A stretch of 64,000 nt of DNA. Source: Ancalomicrobiaceae bacterium S20 (GTDB lineage Bacteria > Pseudomonadota > Alphaproteobacteria > Rhizobiales > Ancalomicrobiaceae). This document shows positions 20,543-29,573 of the stretch, piece by piece. The notes below the pieces were generated by a model. That model had not been told where the DNA came from. It saw only the letters and a list, made by a program, of their open reading frames with translations, and ran no database searches. The stretch covers positions 2,388,716 to 2,452,715 of the forward strand of contig CP158568.1 of NCBI GenBank assembly GCA_040269895.1, written 5' to 3'. The stretch's first letter is position 1. Each line of letters opens with the position of its first letter. The translations under genes were made by a program, and so were the position numbers.

Positions 20543-22428
20543 TCATCGCCTGATCCGGCCGTCCGCGATCATCAGTTCGGTGAGAATGCCCTCGCGCAGA
20601 CCTCTATCCGCGACCCGCAGCCGTTCGCAACGCCAACGGCGGCGGATCGCTTCCAGAATCGCACAGCCCGCGAGCACCAGATCGGCACGATCGGCGCCGA
20701 TGCAAGGGTTGGCGACGCGGTCGTCGAAGCTCATGCCGAGCAGGAGGTCGATCATCTCGCCGACCTCGTCGTCATGCAGCCAGGTGCCGTCGACGCGGCG
20801 GCGATCGTAGCGCTTCAGGCCGAGGTGCACGCCGGCGAGCGTCGTCACCGTGCCCGAAGTGCCGAGCATGTGGTACTCGCCGCCGGCGATCGCCGCGGCG
20901 AGCGGCTCCCAGTCGGCGAGCGCGGCCAGATGGCTCTCGACGTCGTCGACCATGGCCTCGAACACGGTCGGATCGACCGAAACGCCGCCATGGCGCTCCG
21001 ACAGCGTCACCACGCCGAGCGGCAGCGAGGTCCAGGCCCGGATGTGCCGGGTCGGGTCGCCGCCGCGCCGGGCCTCGGCGAAATCGAGCCAGACCAGTTC
21101 CGACGAGCCCCCGCCGATGTCGAACAGCACGACGCCGTCGGCGTCCCAGTCGACGAGGCTGGCGCAGCCGGCGACCGCGAGGCGCGCCTCGGTCTCGCGC
21201 GACAGCACCTCGAGCTCGAGGCCGGTCTCCTCGACGACGCGTTCGAGGAAATCGGCGCCGTTCTCGGCGATGCGGCAGGCCTCGGTCGCGACCAGCCGAG
21301 CGCGTTCGACGCCGCGGGCGTCGAGCTTGGCGCGGCAGATGCGCAGCGCCTCGACCGCGCGATCCATCGCCGCGTCGGAGAGACGACCGGTCATCGACAC
21401 GCCCTCCCCGAGCCGGACGATGCGCGAAAACGCGTCGACCACGCGAAAGCTGCGATGCACCGGCTCGGCGATCAGCAGGCGGCAGTTGTTGGTGCCGAGA
21501 TCGAGCGCGGCATAGAGCGGCGTCGAGGCGCCGCGCGGCTCGGCGGCGCCCGACCGCGACGGCGGATGGGAGCGTTCGGCCTGCGCCGCGTGAGCCCTCC
21601 GTGGAGCGGTGGCGTCGCCGCGCCGGTCGCCGGACGGTCCACTCGAAGACCCCTCGTAGCTGCGCCCTGAAGGCTGGGCGCCACGGGAACCGCGCCAGGG
21701 CCCGCGATCGGAGCCACCTCTATCGTGGCCCCCGCGATCCGCCCCCCGCGATCGGCAGCACCGCGATCAACCGCGCCGGCCGCACCGCGACCCTTCTGTC
21801 CCGGGCCGGCGTCGCCGTGAGGTGCCGCGCCCGAACGGTCGGCGGCGCGGGCGTCGTGTCGGTGATCGCCCGTCCGGACATTCGGTTTGCGCTGGTGTCT
21901 GTCGCGATCGTCATCACGCGCGTCGACGCCCCGGCCCGCCTGTTGCGACGACGGCGAAGCGCGCCCGTGATGAGGCGTGTTCACGGCGCGCTGGGGCGAT
22001 GTCCTTGCGTCGTCGACGCCGGTCTCCGGACGCGTGGATTGAGGGCGCACCGAATCGGGGCGTGCCGAGTCCGGGCGCGCCGTATCGGAGCGGCCGCCCT
22101 TGACGTCGGGCGGTCGCCGATCCGCGCCGGAACGGTCCGAGCCTCCGCGGTCCGGACTCCCACGGTCCAGACCCGAGCGATCAGAACCAGTGCGCTCCGA
22201 GCCCTGACGGTCCGAGCCCTGACGCTCCGAGCCCTTACGCTCCGCGGCAGCCCGCTCCGAAGCCTTGCGTTCGGAGGCCAGCCGTTCGGGAGCGGGACGA
22301 TCCGGAACCGAAGCCCAACGTTTACGTTTGCCCCGCCGTTTGCGCCGGCGGTGCTTGCCGGGCGCATCGGTCGATCCGGCCGGGGCACGACGATCCGCGA
22401 CCGGCGGATCGTCACCTTGCCGAGCCAA
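20543..22428 (-). CDS. Ppx/GppA phosphatase with long disordered N-terminal extension (frameshift at 21742-21747)
   Basis: Exopolyphosphatase/pppGpp phosphohydrolase family. The catalytic ASKHA fold starts at [15 protein letters not shown] (about 320 residues in) and continues through [23 protein letters not shown] and the phosphate-binding [12 protein letters not shown], then [17 protein letters not shown]. The leader begins with TTG at 22428, preceded by GGAGA at 7 bases: [10 protein letters not shown], a very basic cluster ([14 protein letters not shown]), then about 250 residues of low-complexity [SGP]-[ED]-R-[GQST] repeats. The leader and the catalytic part are in different frames. One extra C in the C6 run at 21742-21747 joins them as [22 protein letters not shown], continuing the repeat exactly. 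The repaired protein has 628 residues. Basic, short leaders are usual in the order; this one is unusually long. Confidence 0.8.
22110..22290. repeat. Degenerate tandem repeats in the ppx leader
   Basis: The leader-coding DNA is made of imperfect 15-base units such as cgctccgagccctga and ggtccgagccctgac, encoding the [KR]-G-S-[ED]-R-Q/T series. Further irregular D-R-G and R-P-D-S units continue to about 21700. The units are multiples of three, so copy-number changes would keep the frame; the single-base shift at 21742 would not. Confidence 0.6.
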
Positions 22429-22493
22429 TGAGATGTCTCCGCGCCGGCGGCGCTTGATCGAGCGCGCGGCGCTTTAGAGTTCGAGTTGAGTCG

Positions 22494-22521
22494 ATAGTAA
22501 CAGCCGCCGGTCAGCTTACAA
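22494..22521 (-). promoter_or_regulatory. Possible sigma-70-type promoter for ppx-rlmE
   Basis: On the minus strand TTGTAA (22521-22516) and TACTAT (22499-22494) are separated by 16 bases, close to -35/-10 elements. The -10 lies 66 bases before the ppx TTG. The 150-base gap between the PP2C gene and ppx is otherwise empty and AT-richer than its surroundings. This is pattern matching only. Confidence 0.35.
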
Positions 22522-22579
22522 GGACCAATTGCTCCGTCGCGGAAGCCCTTCCAGGCATCGAAGAGCGCCCTGAAGGGGC

Positions 22580-23710
22580 TCATTTCAACGCGCGCGTCCA
22601 GAACAGCACCGCCGCCACGACCGCGACGAGCCCGCAGGCGATCGCGAAGCGGGTCCACAGCGTACGCGCCGCGTCGGGCTGGTGGAGAGGCGCGCGCGGC
22701 GGCTCGGCGCCCCCGCTCGGATGCAATCGTGCTTCGCTCGCGACCGGCACCTCGGCCGGTTCAAGCGCTTCCACCTCCATGACGCGCGGTCGCCTCCCAA
22801 GCAGCGCGGTGTCACCGGTCCGCTCCGCGTCGAGCGGGACCGCGATCGTTCCGGCGTAGTCGCCGAGCGGCACGGTCGTCGGCCGGTCGAGCCGCGCGCG
22901 ATCCGGCGGCAGGTCGCGCTCGACCACGCGCACCAGGATGACGGAGGTATTGTCCTGCCGCTCGCGGCCCGCCGCCTCGACCGCGTCGAGCAGCGCGGCG
23001 ACGATCCGCTCCGGCGGCTCGTCGCGATGCGCCTCGACGACGGCGCCGATCGTCGAATCGTCGAGCGTCTTCAACCCGTCGCTCGCCAGCAGCACGACGT
23101 CGCCGGGCGCGAGCGGATGGAAGCCGTCGAATTCCTCGAAATGGTCGAGCGGCTGACCGAGCAGCGCATGGAAGAGCTGGTTGCGGCGCCGGTCGGAGGC
23201 GGCGGCCTTGCGATCGATCAGCCCGCGCGCCGCCTGTTCGTCGAGATAAGCGCCGAAGGAATGGTCCTCGTTCAACCGTTCGAGCCGGCCGTCGCGAAAG
23301 AGATGCAGGCCGGAATCGCCGATCGAGACCCAGCCGAGCCCCGCATCGGTCATGACCGCGCCAACCAGCGTCGAGCCCATGCCGCCGAGTTCGGGGCGCG
23401 TCTCCGCCGCCTCGCGCAGCACGCCGTTGGCGCGTTCGAGCGCGGCGTCGAGCCGTGCGCCCCACTCGCCGACGGGCTGGGCGACCGCTTCGAGAAACGA
23501 CTTCGAGACCAGATTGCTGGCGATCCGGCCGCCGACATGGCCGCCCATGCCGTCCGCCACCACCGTCACCAGCGAGGCGGCGATGCCGGCCCGGGCGAGT
23601 TCGCCGCCGGAGGCCCCCGCCCCGGCCGGACCGGGAACGAGAATGTCGACGGTGTCCTCCTGCGCGGAGCGACGACCCTGGATCTGGCCGGATGCGAACT
23701 CGAACAGCAA
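22580..23710 (-). CDS. PP2C/Stp1-type Ser/Thr protein phosphatase with C-terminal membrane anchor
   Basis: A 376-residue metal-dependent phosphatase. The family motifs are in order: RRSAQED at about residues 13-19, VVADGMGGH at about 51-58, then the GDSG motif in VSIGDSGLHLFRDG and the ASDG motif LLASDGL, and DNTSVILV near the end of the domain. A Pro/Glu-rich linker leads to one membrane helix in the last 25 residues, so the catalytic domain faces the cytoplasm beside the kinase domain of the divergent gene. I place the start at TTG 23710 because GGAGGGAGGA sits directly upstream; an in-frame start at 23797 would add 29 atypical residues. It is the expected antagonist of the kinase at 24094. 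Confidence 0.88.
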   Translation of the reverse strand: MLFEFASGQIQGRRSAQEDTVDILVPGPAGAGASGGELARAGIAASLVTVVADGMGGHVGGRIASNLVSKSFLEAVAQPVGEWGARLDAALERANGVLREAAETRPELGGMGSTLVGAVMTDAGLGWVSIGDSGLHLFRDGRLERLNEDHSFGAYLDEQAARGLIDRKAAASDRRRNQLFHALLGQPLDHFEEFDGFHPLAPGDVVLLASDGLKTLDDSTIGAVVEAHRDEPPERIVAALLDAVEAAGRERQDNTSVILVRVVERDLPPDRARLDRPTTVPLGDYAGTIAVPLDAERTGDTALLGRRPRVMEVEALEPAEVPVASEARLHPSGGAEPPRAPLHQPDAARTLWTRFAIACGLVAVVAAVLFWTRALK

Positions 23711-24093
23711 CGTCCTCCCTCCGGCATCCGGGGCCCGACGGCCCTTCTCGCGCGATCCGCTGCACCGCCCCCACCGGGAACACCGGTCGCGCGACACTAG
23801 AACAGGAACCGTTCCGGTGGAAACACCTCAACGGCGTTTCCCCGCTCGCCGGTTTTGCCCCGACGGTCTTGCTTCCTTCCGCCGGACCGTTGCCGAACAC
23901 GGGCGCGGGCGCCGTGTCGGGACGGACCCGCGGTGGAAATTTCGCTACGTCATCGTTTCCGCAGCATTGCGGGGCGGCGCGGCTCGTGCCATCCCCTTTC
24001 GGGAAACCACGAGGCCGCCGGATACGGACCCGGCGGCGCGGGTTCCATGCGACAGGCCGCCCCGCCGACGGGGCGGCGCGCCGAGGGTCGGGG
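23711..24093. promoter_or_regulatory. Divergent intergenic region between phosphatase and kinase genes
   Basis: About 380 bases that must hold both promoters. Visible structures are the small palindrome GGAAC-C-GTTCC at 23805-23815 and a longer imperfect stem around 23895-23917 (arms ACACGG and CCGTGT). Neither matches a known operator. No convincing -10/-35 pair was found. Confidence 0.45.
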
Positions 24094-27000
24094 ATGCAGG
24101 ACCGGAAATACCCGTTCGCGCTCCCGATCGGGACCGACATCAGCGGCTACGAGATCGAGCGGGTCATCGGCGCCGGCGGATTCGGCATCACCTATCGCGC
24201 GACCAATCCGGTCACCGGCGCCACGGTCGCGATCAAGGAGTTCTTCCCGCAGGGCCTCGCCAGCCGCGACGGCGAGACCGTGATCCTGCACGGCGACGTC
24301 TCCGAGGGATCCTACGAAGTCGCGCTGCAGAAGTTCCAGCAGGAAGCCGCCAAGCTCACCTCGAAATACCGGCACCCGCACATCGTGCAGGGCATCAATT
24401 TCCTGCGCGACAACAACACCGCCTATTTCGTCATGGACTTCGTGCCGGGCCTCGCGTTCGACCGCTGGCTGAACGCGCTCGGGCGGCCGCCGACGGAGGC
24501 AGAGCTTCGGGCCGCGACCGATCCGGTGCTCGACGCGGTCGACTACATCCACCGGCGCGACGGCATGCACCGCGACCTGACGCCGAAGAACATCATGATC
24601 CGCGACGACGGCCGGCCGGTGCTGGTCGATTTCGGCGCGAGCGGCGACGGGCTCGATGTCGAGCGGCATTCGGGCTCCTTCGCGCAGCCGAACTACGCGC
24701 CGCCCGAGCAGATCGCCTATGACGACGGCCGCATGCAGGGCCGGCACACCGATATCTTCTCGCTCGGCGGCGTGCTCTATCGTGCGGTGGCCGGCAAGCC
24801 GCCGGCCAAGCCGATGAAGCGGTCGCACGACACCGCGCTCGGCGGCCGCGAGGCCGATCCATATGTGCCGGCAGCGACCGCCGCGATCGATGCGAGCCTC
24901 TATACGCCGCGCTTTCTCGCCGGCATCGACCGGGCGCTGCGGCTCGATCCGAAGGACCGGCCACAGTCCATCCCCGACCTGCGCCAGGCACTCGGCTGGG
25001 ACGACGACGATCGCACGGTGCAGGTCGAGCTGCCCACCGTGATGGTCGCCGCCGCAAGGCCGGATCCGGTCCGCGGCTCGGCCGGCGTGTCGGAGAGCCG
25101 GGCCACAGGCGCGGGCACGGGCACGGGCACGGGCAGCACCGCCGGTCCCCATGCCGGTTCGCAGGGCACGACCGCGGGGAGCGGCATGCGGGGACTCACC
25201 GGCAGCGGCACGCCCGCCGGCGATGCCGATGCGGAGCATACGCTCGCCCCGGTCGACGCCCCCGTCGCCACCACGACGGCGCTCCGGCGCGGTCGCCTCG
25301 CGGCCTGGGCCGCGGCGGCGCTGATCGGTCTTGCGGTCGCCGGCGGTGGCGTCTGGTACGGGCTCCAGCGCGCCGATCGCGGCGTCGAGCGCGCCAAGGA
25401 GCCGGAGATCCTCTCCGCCGACGCGGCCAAGAAGGCGCCCGCAAATCCGCCCATGGTGGTCGCGGCCGCGCCGGCGCCCGCCACTCCGCCGCAACCCGCT
25501 CCAGCGGCGCCTTCCGCGCCCGCCGCAGCGTCGACACCGTCCCCTGTCCCGCCCGCCCCCGCGACTACCGCAGCCGGGGCGCCTGCCGGCGCTCCGCAGG
25601 CAGCGGGCACCGCCCCCTCCCCCACCGAGGCGACAGCCGCCCCGTCGGCCGATGCGGCAAAGTCGGGTCCGGTCGCGCCCGCCTCGCCCTGGCGGCGGCT
25701 CGACGGCTTTGCGTTGAGCGGCGGCACGATCGCCGAGACCCCGGTCTCCGGCGACGACGACACGCCGTGCCGCGCGATCTGCGCCAAGGACGCCGCCTGT
25801 CTCGGCTTCACGCTCGCGCATGCGGTCTGCACGACCGCCGCCACGCCGGCCACGCTCGTGCCCGCGCCCGGCCGCAGCGCCGTGATCCGGACCGATACGG
25901 CAGCGGGCGAGGCCCTGCTCGGCGGCTTCGATCGCGCGTCCGGCCGGCTCGGCGACTTCCGTCGCGTAGAGGGTGTGGCGCTGCCGGGCGGCACGTTGGT
26001 GCCGGCGGCGACCGAACCCGAGGCCTGCGGTTTCGCCTGCGCCGGCGATCCGCTTTGCCGGGCCTGGAGCTTCGACACGGCACGGTCCGAATGCCGCGCG
26101 CATTATCTGATCCGTACCGGCGATGCCGAGAGCCGGCCGGGGCGGATCGCCGGCGTCGAGGACATGAACCAGACGCTGGTGCCGGCGCTGCTCAAGGCGG
26201 CGGTCGCCCGCGGCCGGGCCGTGACCGGCTTCGAGGATTTCGCGCTCGGCGGCGTGGTGATCGGCCGCGACGACAACAGCGATCGCGACCGCTGTCGTGC
26301 TGAATGCCTCGGCGACCGCGCCTGCGTCGCCGCCACGCTCGATCATGGCCTGTGCGAACGGTTCTCGCGCGTCGATGACGTGATCGCGCGGTCGGGGGCG
26401 GAGACCATGGTCGATGCCCGCGAGACGGCACTCGCCGGCCGGATCGAGGCGCTGCGCGCCAAGGGCCGCAAGGGCGAGGCCGACTTCCTCGCCGGCTTCG
26501 ATCTCGCGGGAACCCCGCTCGCCGAGGATCGCACCCGCGAGGCGGTGACGGTCGCGGCGTGCCAGCAGCTCTGTCGCGACGCGAGCGCCTGCGTCGGCTA
26601 CGCCTTCGGCGACCAGGAGCGGCAATGCACGCTGTTCTCGGCGGTCAGCGACGCCCTGCCGGATCCGGCCCGCTCCTCGGGCGTGTTCCGCGGCCTCGCC
26701 GCCGCTGTCGCCGACACCGCGCGGCAGAGGCTCGTGCAGTCGGAGGCGACGCGCGCCAACTACCGGGACCTGCCGCCGGATTGCGCGCCGGCGGGCATCG
26801 AGACGACCGTGGCGCTGGCCGGTCGGCCGACGCCGGAGCAATGCGCCTTCCTGTGCCGGTCCGCGGCCGACTGCCAGGGCTACATCTTCGACGGCGGCGA
26901 CCGGTCCTGCCGGCTGGTCGCCGGTGTGACCCGCGCCAGGCACCGGCCGCTCACCCATGCGGGACTGTTCGACCCGATCGGCCGCCGGGTCGGCGAACTC

Positions 27001-28011
27001 GCCGCCCAATGCGGACCGTCGCGACCGCCGGCCGAACGCGCGCTCATCACCCCGCCGCCCGGCCCTGCCGGTCCGCCCGGACAACCGCCCCACGGCGCAG
27101 GTCCGGGTGGGCCGGGCGCCGAGTGCGACCGGCTGGCCGGCTATCTCTACGACCCGTCGCTGCCCCGCGACCTGCGCGCACACGAGTACGAGCTGATCGA
27201 TCCGGAACGCGCGATCCCGGCCTGCGAGGCGGCGGTCCAGAAGCTGCCGAACGTCGAGCGCTTCAAGGTCCAGCTCGCGCGGGCCCTGCAGCGCGGGGCC
27301 AAGGCCACCGCGGCGCGCGCGATGCTCAAGGAGAGCGCCGACCGCGGCTATGCCCCGGCGGCCTTCGCCTTCGCGGTCATGGCCGAGAACGGCAGTGGCG
27401 GCGACGAGGATCCGGGCGTGGCGGAGACCTATTTCCGCAAGGCGCTCGACGGCGGCGTCGAGCGCGCGGCCCTGGGGCTTGGCGTGCTCTACGCGACCGT
27501 GGCGCAGTTCCAGAGCACCGTGCCGGAGACCCGGATCATCGAGCTGTTGACGCGGGCGGCGACGGGCGGCGACGGCCTCGCCATGTACCGGCTCGGCACG
27601 CTCTACGATCGCGGGCGGCTCTACAAGCGCACCATGCCGGCCGACAAGGCCAAGGCCGAAGACTGGTATCGGCGCGCCAACGCGGTGTTCATGCGCGACG
27701 CCGAGCACCGCGACATCGCCGCCTTGCGGTTCCTGAGCTTCCAGTACGATTTCGGCCGTGGCACGCCACAGAACACCGATCTCGCCGTGCGCACGCTCCT
27801 CGACTACTTGTCGGTGCTGTTCGGCCCGCAGAACGCCAACGCCCGCAAGCGCGGCTCGATCGGCGACTTTTCGTTCGACGACTGGTCGCTCGACACGCGC
27901 AAGGGCATGCAGGCCTTCCTCAAGACCGCCGCCGGGCTGGAGGACGAGTTGGACGGCAAAGTCGGACCGAAGACCCGCGAGGCGCTGGAGCGCTGGCTCG
28001 GCCTGCGCTGA
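24094..28011 (+). CDS. Transmembrane Ser/Thr protein kinase with PAN/apple-like, Sel1 and peptidoglycan-binding-like modules
   Basis: A 1305-residue receptor-type kinase. The cytoplasmic domain (about residues 17-300) is complete: Gly loop GAGGFG at 26-31, Lys48 in VAIKEFF, HRD at 159-161 with Asn166, DFG at 179-181 and APPEQ at 202-206. A Gly/Thr linker leads to one membrane helix at about 402-424, so the rest is periplasmic. After an Ala/Pro-rich tether (440-530) come five Cys-rich units of PAN/apple character at about 537-605, 624-690, 711-775, 800-866 and 893-960, each with C-x3-C-x5-7-C and a distal Cys. Sel1/TPR-like helical repeats span roughly 1068-1235, and the last 40 residues (ELDGKVGPKTREALERWLG) look like a peptidoglycan-binding domain. 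ATG 24094 follows AGGGTCGGGG. It is divergent from the PP2C gene and convergent with the FHA genes. Confidence 0.9.
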   Translation: MQDRKYPFALPIGTDISGYEIERVIGAGGFGITYRATNPVTGATVAIKEFFPQGLASRDGETVILHGDVSEGSYEVALQKFQQEAAKLTSKYRHPHIVQGINFLRDNNTAYFVMDFVPGLAFDRWLNALGRPPTEAELRAATDPVLDAVDYIHRRDGMHRDLTPKNIMIRDDGRPVLVDFGASGDGLDVERHSGSFAQPNYAPPEQIAYDDGRMQGRHTDIFSLGGVLYRAVAGKPPAKPMKRSHDTALGGREADPYVPAATAAIDASLYTPRFLAGIDRALRLDPKDRPQSIPDLRQALGWDDDDRTVQVELPTVMVAAARPDPVRGSAGVSESRATGAGTGTGTGSTAGPHAGSQGTTAGSGMRGLTGSGTPAGDADAEHTLAPVDAPVATTTALRRGRLAAWAAAALIGLAVAGGGVWYGLQRADRGVERAKEPEILSADAAKKAPANPPMVVAAAPAPATPPQPAPAAPSAPAAASTPSPVPPAPATTAAGAPAGAPQAAGTAPSPTEATAAPSADAAKSGPVAPASPWRRLDGFALSGGTIAETPVSGDDDTPCRAICAKDAACLGFTLAHAVCTTAATPATLVPAPGRSAVIRTDTAAGEALLGGFDRASGRLGDFRRVEGVALPGGTLVPAATEPEACGFACAGDPLCRAWSFDTARSECRAHYLIRTGDAESRPGRIAGVEDMNQTLVPALLKAAVARGRAVTGFEDFALGGVVIGRDDNSDRDRCRAECLGDRACVAATLDHGLCERFSRVDDVIARSGAETMVDARETALAGRIEALRAKGRKGEADFLAGFDLAGTPLAEDRTREAVTVAACQQLCRDASACVGYAFGDQERQCTLFSAVSDALPDPARSSGVFRGLAAAVADTARQRLVQSEATRANYRDLPPDCAPAGIETTVALAGRPTPEQCAFLCRSAADCQGYIFDGGDRSCRLVAGVTRARHRPLTHAGLFDPIGRRVGELAAQCGPSRPPAERALITPPPGPAGPPGQPPHGAGPGGPGAECDRLAGYLYDPSLPRDLRAHEYELIDPERAIPACEAAVQKLPNVERFKVQLARALQRGAKATAARAMLKESADRGYAPAAFAFAVMAENGSGGDEDPGVAETYFRKALDGGVERAALGLGVLYATVAQFQSTVPETRIIELLTRAATGGDGLAMYRLGTLYDRGRLYKRTMPADKAKAEDWYRRANAVFMRDAEHRDIAALRFLSFQYDFGRGTPQNTDLAVRTLLDYLSVLFGPQNANARKRGSIGDFSFDDWSLDTRKGMQAFLKTAAGLEDELDGKVGPKTREALERWLGLR
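25113..25136. repeat. Hexanucleotide tandem repeat in the kinase linker
   Basis: Three exact copies of gggcac followed by gggcag encode the Gly-Thr run in the juxtamembrane linker (about residues 340-348). The unit is six bases, so length variation would change the linker but not the frame. Confidence 0.6.
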
Positions 28012-28066
28012 ACGGCGCGCGGCGCGCCGATCCCGTCCGAACGGACGATGCCGGCCGGCAACAATC

Positions 28067-29455
28067 TCACCCGGCCGCACCCCAGTCGAAGCCCGGTCCG
28101 CAGAAGGCGACGAACACCAGCGTGGTCGCGCCGATGCGGATCTCGTCGCGATCGGCGAGATCGCGGGCATCGGAGAGCAGGCGGCCGTTGACGCGCACCA
28201 GTTCGCGGCGCTTGCCGTCCTCGATGACGAAGCCGCGAGTCTCGTCGTCGTAGACGATGTAGGCGTGGCCGGACGGCGCGATGGCCGGGTCGCCGAAGTC
28301 GAGCCGGACCGTCGCCGCCTCGGACGAGCCGAGATTGTTGCGCCCCGGCCCGAGCGCGCGGAAGGCGCCGCGCCCCGGCCCCTTGGTCACAACCAGCCAG
28401 GCGACCACCGGCTCGGGCTCGACCTCGTTCGGCACCGAGGGCGGGGCCGGCGCCGGGGCAGATGCAGGCGCTTCGGGGTCCAGCACAACCGCCTCGGGCT
28501 CGGGCACGGGCTCAGGCGTGACGGGCGCGGGGCCCGACACATCGCCAGACTCGGTCGTTGCGGATGCGGATGCGGCTATCTCCGGCTCGACACGCGGCGG
28601 TGCTGCCGCGGCTGGCGCAGCCTGCACGGCTTCCGGAAGCGCGGGCGCGATCGGTGCTTGGTCGTCCGGGGTGCTTTCGAGATCGACGCTTTCGGATGCG
28701 GTGCTTTCTACAGCCGCACTAACGACTGAGGCCGGCTCCGCCGACACGGGCTCTTCAGACGCAAGCGCCGACGCCGGTTCTGCCTCGGCCTCGACGGCGA
28801 CCGGCGGATCGGCTGGCAGAACGAGACGCGTCGCGACGCCGCCGGGGCCGACCGCGCGGGTCGGCCGCAGGTCCGCGGCCTCGTCGGGCTCGGCAATCGA
28901 CGAAACCCCGCGCGGCGGGAACGGCGGCGCCGGCACGCGGCGGCGCGGCATCACCGCGGTCGGCCCCTCGTCGGCCGTATCGGCCTCCGGCGCAGATCCG
29001 GTGCCGGTCGCCTCGCCGAAGGACCGCGGCACGAAGCGCGTCTCTTCGTTGTCCGGCGTCGCAATCTCGAGATGCGGGATGCGTCGGTCGAACGGCGACA
29101 GGCGGGGCGGCGGGGCAGCGACCGGTGCGGGGCCGGCGGTTGCCGACGACGCAGCCGGACCCGAGGCGCGATCGTCCTGCGCGCGCGCACCCGGCGCCGC
29201 CGGCTCGGCGCGGCGCGGCATCGCCCGGGTCGGTTCGAGATCCTCGGGCGCAAGGCCGCCCGCGGGCTCGCGCGGCGCCGGACGCTCGGGCTCGGCGGCC
29301 GGCGCGCGCCGCACCGGCGGCTCCATGACGGGTCGCGAGCGCACCGGCGGCGCGATCTCGCCGGCGGCCGGCCGCTTGACCAGCCGGGTGATCTCGACGT
29401 CCGGATCCTCGGGGCGCCGCTTGTCGGACGGGGTCTCGACCTTGTCGTCGGGCAT
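28067..29455 (-). CDS. FHA-domain protein with disordered Thr-motif leader
   Basis: A 462-residue cytoplasmic protein. The C-terminal 110 residues form a forkhead-associated fold (VVAWLVVTKGPGRGAFRALG to IRIGATTLVFVAF), but the usual Gly-Arg of the first loop is GS here, while S-x-H (APSGHAYI) and V-N-G-R remain. The first 350 residues are Pro/Ala/Glu-rich and probably disordered. They contain six short Thr motifs at Thr23, 76, 139, 166, 199 and 209 with the pattern T-[RA]-[LAFV]-[VM]-x-[RK/P], good candidates for kinase sites and FHA ligands. Its stop is 55 bases from the end of the kinase gene, which converges on it. Likely an effector or scaffold of the adjacent kinase. Confidence 0.85.
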   Translation of the reverse strand: MPDDKVETPSDKRRPEDPDVEITRLVKRPAAGEIAPPVRSRPVMEPPVRRAPAAEPERPAPREPAGGLAPEDLEPTRAMPRRAEPAAPGARAQDDRASGPAASSATAGPAPVAAPPPRLSPFDRRIPHLEIATPDNEETRFVPRSFGEATGTGSAPEADTADEGPTAVMPRRRVPAPPFPPRGVSSIAEPDEAADLRPTRAVGPGGVATRLVLPADPPVAVEAEAEPASALASEEPVSAEPASVVSAAVESTASESVDLESTPDDQAPIAPALPEAVQAAPAAAAPPRVEPEIAASASATTESGDVSGPAPVTPEPVPEPEAVVLDPEAPASAPAPAPPSVPNEVEPEPVVAWLVVTKGPGRGAFRALGPGRNNLGSSEAATVRLDFGDPAIAPSGHAYIVYDDETRGFVIEDGKRRELVRVNGRLLSDARDLADRDEIRIGATTLVFVAFCGPGFDWGAAG

Positions 29456-29573
29456 TGCGGGAAGGCTCCCTCCGGTTTCCGGATGTTCGGCGGCGGCGAT
29501 CGCCCGATGCCGCGCCGCTTTTCATGGAATGACGGGCCGGTCGCCGCAGCGGTCGCCGCGCGGCGCCGGCCGG

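Noticed and set aside
22110-22290. Repeats in the ppx leader as a CRISPR array
   Set aside because: The units are short, contiguous, imperfect and codon-phased, with no unique spacers.
25113-25136. Hexanucleotide repeat as a phase-variation switch
   Set aside because: The unit is a multiple of three and lies in a flexible linker, so copy-number change would not turn the gene off.
28014-28028. GGCGCGC-G-GCGCGCC after the kinase gene as a terminator
   Set aside because: The arms leave a one-base loop and no U-run follows, so a stable RNA hairpin of terminator type is unlikely.
23950-28170. A 1400-codon open frame on the minus strand opposite the kinase gene
   Set aside because: It is the mirror of a G+C-rich gene whose third positions avoid stop complements. 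Its translation is dominated by Arg/Ala/Gly runs, shows no domain, and overlaps the well-supported kinase throughout.
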